A stretch of 64,000 nucleotides of DNA from Ruegeria haliotis. GTDB lineage: Bacteria > Pseudomonadota > Alphaproteobacteria > Rhodobacterales > Rhodobacteraceae. The notes under the pieces were generated by a model. It did no database searches and was not told the DNA's origin. It saw only the letters and a program-made list of their open reading frames with translations. The stretch spans positions 81,482-145,481 of the forward strand of contig NZ_JABXWT010000008.1 of NCBI RefSeq assembly GCF_013377785.1. The letters are read 5' to 3'. The translations under genes were made by a program, and so were the position numbers. Below are positions 60,267 to 64,000 of this stretch, one piece after another; the stretch's first letter is position 1, and each line of letters opens with the position of its first letter.

Positions 60267-60309
60267 TGCTGGCAGGATCGTAGATCCAGCGATAAGGCGT
60301 AAAGTAAAT

Positions 60310-60336
60310 GGGGGCCGCAACGCCCCCTGTTCTGTT
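60310..60336 (+). terminator. Terminator after the short membrane-peptide gene
   Basis: GGGGGC (60310-60315) pairs with GCCCCC (60322-60327) across a 6-base loop, followed by TGTTCTGTTTT. It closes the run of small genes after virD4. Confidence 0.7.
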
Positions 60337-60679
60337 TTGGGATCACTTTTGCCGCAAAACCCTGACCGCTGTTGGCCTTCGCTGGTCCCCTGTCTTCCGG
60401 AACTGGATAATCACGTCAATCATCGAGCGGCAGTATTTGCAAAATCCCAAAACACCGCGCACGAGGTTCTCATTGGACTGTGCGCACAAAATCCTGTTGA
60501 GATTGTGCGCCAGCACTGCTGCTCAATGCCGTTGTAATACTCTAGTTGGTAGATTGAGCCCTGAGCAGCCGTTGATCACGCTTCTGTCTTTCGCTCACGC
60601 AGCAGGCCGCGAACCGCACATTCCGGACCTTCAGAACCAGGGGGCAAATGGCAGGTGAGCGGACAAATCTGCCGTTCGG
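60337..60679. other. Gene-poor stretch right of the transfer-gene remnant
   Basis: About 340 bp. Open frames here show no family resemblance and are probably non-coding. I see no tRNA or attachment-like repeat. It separates the transfer-related genes from the DUF2867 gene. Confidence 0.4.
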
Positions 60680-61165
60680 CTATTTGGTCACTCTGCGTTG
60701 CAAGCACTTGAGGTCGCTACGAACGATCCACCTATGAGCGACGCCAACAGGTATCATGTACGCATGCCCGAACCAGTTGTGCGCCCGAACTGATGATGTG
60801 ACTGTGACAGTAGGACCGTTAGTCGAAACGCAGGTCATGACGTCGAGATGGCGGTCTCGCGCGGTCAGAACCAACGATTTCTCATCAGAATACTCTACCA
60901 AGAAAAAATCTAAGTGGTCCCCGACGGTTACGGCCTGCACCGCATTACCACTGAAACCCTTGATCGGCTTCACGCCAAACATGCCTGAAACTGCGTCACG
61001 TACCCAAAACGCCAGTTTCAAAATCGGTTTAGGTTCTTCCATAATGAAATTCCAAGCCGCAAGGGGAGTAATTTCGTGACACAACTGGACACTCTGAGTG
61101 TCGAAGTAATCCAACTCCGGTACGGGTTCGAGTATGCGGGCATTGGTATCGGCAAGGTTGATCAT
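60680..61165 (-). CDS. DUF2867-family protein
   Basis: A 161-residue protein with the DUF2867 layout: a short N-terminal segment, KLAFWVRDAVSGMFGVKPI, DHLDFFLVEYSDEKSLVLTARDRHLDVMTCV in parts, and a final HNWFGHAYMIPVGVAHRWIV. The family has no defined function. No Shine-Dalgarno stands out before ATG 61165, so the exact start is uncertain. Confidence 0.65.
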   Translation of the reverse strand: MINLADTNARILEPVPELDYFDTQSVQLCHEITPLAAWNFIMEEPKPILKLAFWVRDAVSGMFGVKPIKGFSGNAVQAVTVGDHLDFFLVEYSDEKSLVLTARDRHLDVMTCVSTNGPTVTVTSSVRAHNWFGHAYMIPVGVAHRWIVRSDLKCLQRRVTK

Positions 61166-61304
61166 GAGCGCACGTTAGCTGCGTCGCAGTATCCGGTAAA
61201 GCGGGCTCTGACCGCCAGTCGGTGCAAACCGCAGAGAATGACAGCAGAGAGCCCATATTGACCGATGCTGCGCCGTGAACAAATGTCTGCTATTTCAGTT
61301 AGTG

Positions 61305-62561
61305 TTACTTCAGAAGGTCGTCCTCAAACGGGAAGCGCGACAGTAGCTCAATGCCAGCGTTTGTCACCAGAACTTGCTGCTCCAACTTCACGCCTTCCTT
61401 GCCGCCAGCCTCACCGATGTAGCTTTCCACACAGAGCGTCATGCCAGCGACGATTTCGCCGTCATAACCCGCATCAGGAAAATCGCCTTTGTGATAAAGG
61501 TAGGGGTATTCGCCAGTCATGCCGCACCCGTGGGCGGACAGATAATAGCGGTTCTCGTAGAACTTCTCTGGAATGTCCCAAGCGCGATCTGCGTAGTCGC
61601 GAAAGCTCATGCCAGCGTGCAAAATATCCATGTTGCTGAGCACCTGTTCATGGGCGACTTTGTAAAGCTCACGCTGTGCGTCGGTCGGTTTGCCTGGTCC
61701 CGAATGAAAGGTGCGCGAAAAGTCGGAATAATAGCCGTGACACCCGACAACATCTGTATCGAGTGCGATCAGTTCATTTTCACCAATCACGTGGCTGGAT
61801 GTTTCCTGAAACCACGGGTTTGTGCGATCGCCTGCATTCAACAAACGCGTCTCACAGTAATCCGCGTTCTGTGTGATCACCGATTGATGCAAAACCGACC
61901 ACAACTCATTTTCGGTCATGCCGGGGCGGATGGCGGCACGCAGTTTGGCGACGCCGTTTTCCGTGGCGCGCAACGAGGCGTTGATACATTTCATCTCTTC
62001 GCTGGATTTGACGGCGCGGGCCATTTCAACAGGTTGCTGGGCGTCAACGATGTTGAGACCACATTCTTTCAACGCGATGGCTGTCCCAGCATTCAGACGT
62101 TCTAGGCCGACGGTGGCCCCTTTGCCCAAAAGCTCGGTGATCAAGTCTGTCATTTCAACGGCCCACGCCGTTTCGCGTGCGGCAATCTCTGGGCCAGCGG
62201 CCACAAAACTGGCGGTTTTAGACGGGCGAACTTCGTCGATTGTCTCATAGCCCTCGCCAAGATGGAGACAGCCCGTAAATTCAAACAAGATTGATTTCTT
62301 CGCCGTCAGCAGCAAATAACGCGAGGGTGCATTGCGTTGGCAAAACACCTGCATGTTTCGTGAACCAGTGGCGTAACGGATGTTGATCGGGTCCGACAGG
62401 ATGACGGCATCGACATTGTAGTGTTGCATTTGTTCACGTACGCGGGCCAGTCGGTATAGGCGCACAGCCTTGAGGTCGATCCCTTCGCTTTCGGGTGCGC
62501 GATCCAGAAGGGCGATGCCCGCCAAGTCACTGCGTTCTGCGTGCCAATCGAAATTTGCCAT
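61305..62561 (-). CDS. M24-family metallohydrolase-like protein, DddP-like but lacking the catalytic Asp
   Basis: A 418-residue M24 (creatinase/Xaa-Pro aminopeptidase fold) protein. All six metal ligands are present: Asp 268, Asp 270, Asp 280, His 344, Glu 379 and Glu 394. As I recall the DddP DMSP lyase (ligands 295, 297, 307, 371, 406, 421), each differs by exactly 27. Other DddP-like segments are INIRYATGSRNMQVF and ETRLLNAGDRTNPWFQE. At the position of the DddP catalytic Asp (377) this protein has Gly 350 (HGCGMTGEYP). ATG 62561 has GAGGAG upstream. Divergent from a LysR gene. It may act on another substrate. Confidence 0.8.
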   Translation of the reverse strand: MANFDWHAERSDLAGIALLDRAPESEGIDLKAVRLYRLARVREQMQHYNVDAVILSDPINIRYATGSRNMQVFCQRNAPSRYLLLTAKKSILFEFTGCLHLGEGYETIDEVRPSKTASFVAAGPEIAARETAWAVEMTDLITELLGKGATVGLERLNAGTAIALKECGLNIVDAQQPVEMARAVKSSEEMKCINASLRATENGVAKLRAAIRPGMTENELWSVLHQSVITQNADYCETRLLNAGDRTNPWFQETSSHVIGENELIALDTDVVGCHGYYSDFSRTFHSGPGKPTDAQRELYKVAHEQVLSNMDILHAGMSFRDYADRAWDIPEKFYENRYYLSAHGCGMTGEYPYLYHKGDFPDAGYDGEIVAGMTLCVESYIGEAGGKEGVKLEQQVLVTNAGIELLSRFPFEDDLLK

Positions 62562-62649
62562 GTCTGTTCTCCTCGTTGCACGATAACTGAGGCCTGAACC
62601 AAAGACTGTAAACACTTGAAAAACTCGCCCGTTCCCATAACTATAAGGA

Positions 62650-63525
62650 ATGGATAACCGTCGCAAAAACCTCCCGCCACTTGATACGCTGATCTTCTTT
62701 GATGCCGTGATACGCGCTGGGGGCTTCACCGCCGCCTCGAGTGAGCTTTATGTGTCCCAAGCGGCCGTCAGCAAGCGCGTGCGACAGCTTGAAGATTGGT
62801 TGGGGACGCCATTGTTTGAACGTGGAACGCGCAGCCTGACCCCAACCGCAGCAGGCCAATCTTTGTCAGAGCCTGTTGCGATGGCACTGGATTATCTCCG
62901 TGCCTCGCTTGATGGTCTCAAATCGCCCGTGCGCCCATCAGTGCGGATTGCAGCAAACAACGCGGTTTCGATGTTCTGGCTGTTCCCACGCCTAAAGGCG
63001 TTCACCTTCAGCGCCACGTCTTGCCCCGTAGAAACAGTCGTTACCGATGACCCTAGCCTGTTGCTGTCACCGGAGAATGATCTGGCCATTATCTACGCTG
63101 GTGCAGTGCCTGATGGGTGGGTGGGGAAAAGGTTGATGGAAGAAGAGCTCGCCCCGGTAACATCGCCAAATGGCGCACTGCAATTCGCCCGCGATCCACG
63201 CAGCTTGCCACTACTGGAATATGACCGCCATGCGCCGGAGTGGATTAATTGGGACATCTGGGCAAAACGCCAGGACAGTTCCCCCTTATTGGGCCTGCGG
63301 CGCGTTGTTTGCCAAACCTACGGCCAATCCATTGGACGGGCGATTGCAGGCGAAGGCATCGCCCTTGCCAGCCTAACTTTGCTACACGAAGAGTTGGCGT
63401 CTGGTTCGCTTGAACAGCTTGATGCCGTTCCAACATCCACTGGAAAAGGATACTTTCTGGTGACAAGCGCGAGTGGGTCGAAGCAAGACAATGTCGGCGC
63501 TTTGAAGAAGTTTCTAACAAACTGA
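62650..63525 (+). CDS. LysR-family transcriptional regulator, GcvA type
   Basis: A 291-residue LysR protein starting MDNRRKNLPPLDTLIFFDAV. Recognition region YVSQAAVSKRVRQLEDWLGTPLF. It is divergent from the DddP-like gene, 88 bp apart, and is its likely regulator. The effector is unknown. Confidence 0.9.
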   Translation: MDNRRKNLPPLDTLIFFDAVIRAGGFTAASSELYVSQAAVSKRVRQLEDWLGTPLFERGTRSLTPTAAGQSLSEPVAMALDYLRASLDGLKSPVRPSVRIAANNAVSMFWLFPRLKAFTFSATSCPVETVVTDDPSLLLSPENDLAIIYAGAVPDGWVGKRLMEEELAPVTSPNGALQFARDPRSLPLLEYDRHAPEWINWDIWAKRQDSSPLLGLRRVVCQTYGQSIGRAIAGEGIALASLTLLHEELASGSLEQLDAVPTSTGKGYFLVTSASGSKQDNVGALKKFLTN

Positions 63526-63809
63526 GGCAGCTTTCTTCCAAAAACCAAAAGCCGACGTTGGCACAAGCGCAGCAAAAGCTCACTTTGTCCGCGGACTGTG
63601 AGTTCGGTCAGCTCCTGATTTAGCTTTTGCAGCGAATGGCGGGAATGCGGGCTGCGGCTGCAGCGTTGAGGGGTCTGGGCCAACGGCCGGAAAGGGCCGT
63701 CCATGCTCGGGTCGAGCACCCAGTTCAAGGAATATGCTGCGATCGCTCTAACGACGGCAAGGGAGCCTATATCGGTCGTAACTTCGTTTGTCGCCAATGT
63801 CCGCTTTTC
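63526..63809. other. Intergenic stretch without recognised gene
   Basis: About 285 bp. Minus-strand frames overlapping the LysR end are open but show no family features and are rich in Arg and Ser, as expected of an antisense reading. No terminator with a clear T-run seen after the LysR gene. Confidence 0.35.
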
Positions 63810-63962
63810 TCAGGTAGCGGTGTCAGCGGATAGTCTGACAACCTCAATTGGTTCGCGGAGCCCTTTCAGGTTCAATTCACCACGCGATTCAATTTGAAAG
63901 TCGTCCTCCACTGCAATGCCGACCCTAGGTGTTTGATCCCAAGGTTTGATGGTGCGATCCAT
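63810..63962 (-). pseudogene. C-terminal remnant resembling a class III adenylate/guanylate cyclase
   Basis: Minus-strand frame 63962-63810 ends FQIESRGELNLKGLREPIEV and then VVRLSAD before the stop. The pattern F...RGE..LKG..EP..V.RL is the usual end of class III cyclase domains. In this frame a stop lies upstream near 63980, so the catalytic core is absent. A short decayed remnant, or the end of a frameshifted gene. Confidence 0.4.
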
Positions 63963-63985
63963 TCGTTGAAATGGAAGGAAGCATT

Positions 63986-64000
63986 ATGGGACAAGTACGT
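63986..64000 (+). CDS. Possible 5' end of an IS481-type transposase, cut by window edge
   Basis: ATG 63986 with GGAAGGA just upstream starts MGQVR. Several IS481-family transposases in this bacterial group begin MGQVRHGSAT. Only five codons are visible, so this is a weak suggestion. Confidence 0.25.

Noticed and set aside
60337..60679. Plus-strand frame of about 115 codons after the small membrane-peptide gene
   Set aside because: Begins inside the terminator hairpin, lacks a ribosome site and shows no family resemblance.
1..62561. A DMSP pathway joining AcuI at the left edge with the DddP-like protein at the right
   Set aside because: They are 60 kb apart, on different strands, separated by IS elements, and the DddP-like protein appears to lack the catalytic Asp. 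No dmdABCD genes seen.
63318..63797. Minus-strand frame overlapping the last LysR gene
   Set aside because: Partly antisense to the LysR effector domain; the rest is basic and low-complexity with no motif.
1..64000. CRISPR arrays, tRNA and rRNA genes
   Set aside because: No regularly spaced repeats and no cloverleaf or rRNA-like segments were noticed on either strand; this was by eye only.

Overview
The window looks like a stretch of accessory chromosome, or a large plasmid or chromid, from a marine alphaproteobacterium of the Roseobacter group (Rhodobacteraceae). This is inferred from the gene families: many GcvA-type LysR regulators, an AcuI end, SoxCD-like sulfite dehydrogenases, a DddP-like M24 protein, many amine/amide ABC importers and IS6-family elements. 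No tRNA, rRNA or CRISPR array was recognised. No database search was possible, so family names come from motifs and remembered family features.

Layout. 1-3.1 kb: end of an acrylyl-CoA reductase (acuI), a LysR regulator and a divergent FrhB-like iron-sulfur/flavin protein. 3.1-4.2 kb: decayed DNA with a DnaQ-like exonuclease fragment and the tail of a tyrosine recombinase. 4.2-7.6 kb: a three-haem cytochrome c, a SoxC-like molybdopterin sulfite dehydrogenase and a one-haem cytochrome. 7.6-9.8 kb: a cysteine hydrolase, then an IS6-family element set between the broken ends of an agmatine deiminase gene and a DUF3088 gene. 9.8-14.96 kb: an SDR that lacks the catalytic Tyr, a second SoxC/cytochrome pair, a MalY/PatB C-S lyase and a glutathione S-transferase, divergent from an ArsR regulator. 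The lyase, transferase and ArsR all have cysteine-rich C-termini. 15-17.6 kb: a secreted protein and a divergent MarR regulator with paired palindromic operators, then a second IS6-family element between a MOSC fragment and an aldehyde dehydrogenase tail.

17.6-53.5 kb is a transport and catabolism island with four ABC importers: one branched-chain type, two spermidine/putrescine type and one ribose type. They lie beside DUF1989, amidohydrolase, polysaccharide-deacetylase/allantoinase-like, two amidase-signature, SGNH hydrolase, azoreductase and Gdx-type SMR genes, and four of the window's LysR regulators border or lie near them. Together they suggest import and hydrolysis of nitrogen-rich amides, heterocycles or guanidino compounds; no substrate can be named from sequence. 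Small secreted ABM-like proteins and SGNH hydrolases each occur twice.

53.5-64 kb: an HxlR regulator divergent from a metallo-beta-lactamase-fold protein and a glutathionyl-hydroquinone reductase. The reductase is cut by a third IS6-family element, whose other side carries the 3' end of virB10/trbI, then a complete virD4/traG and several small membrane or secreted proteins. The window ends with a DUF2867 protein, an M24 protein with all DddP metal ligands but apparently no catalytic Asp, a divergent LysR, a cyclase-like remnant and possibly the start of a transposase.

Main points for follow-up: the cysteine-tailed sulfur operon (10.6-15 kb), the DddP-like protein, the shared operator-like palindromes, and the three IS6 elements, each without target duplication and each joining two broken genes.
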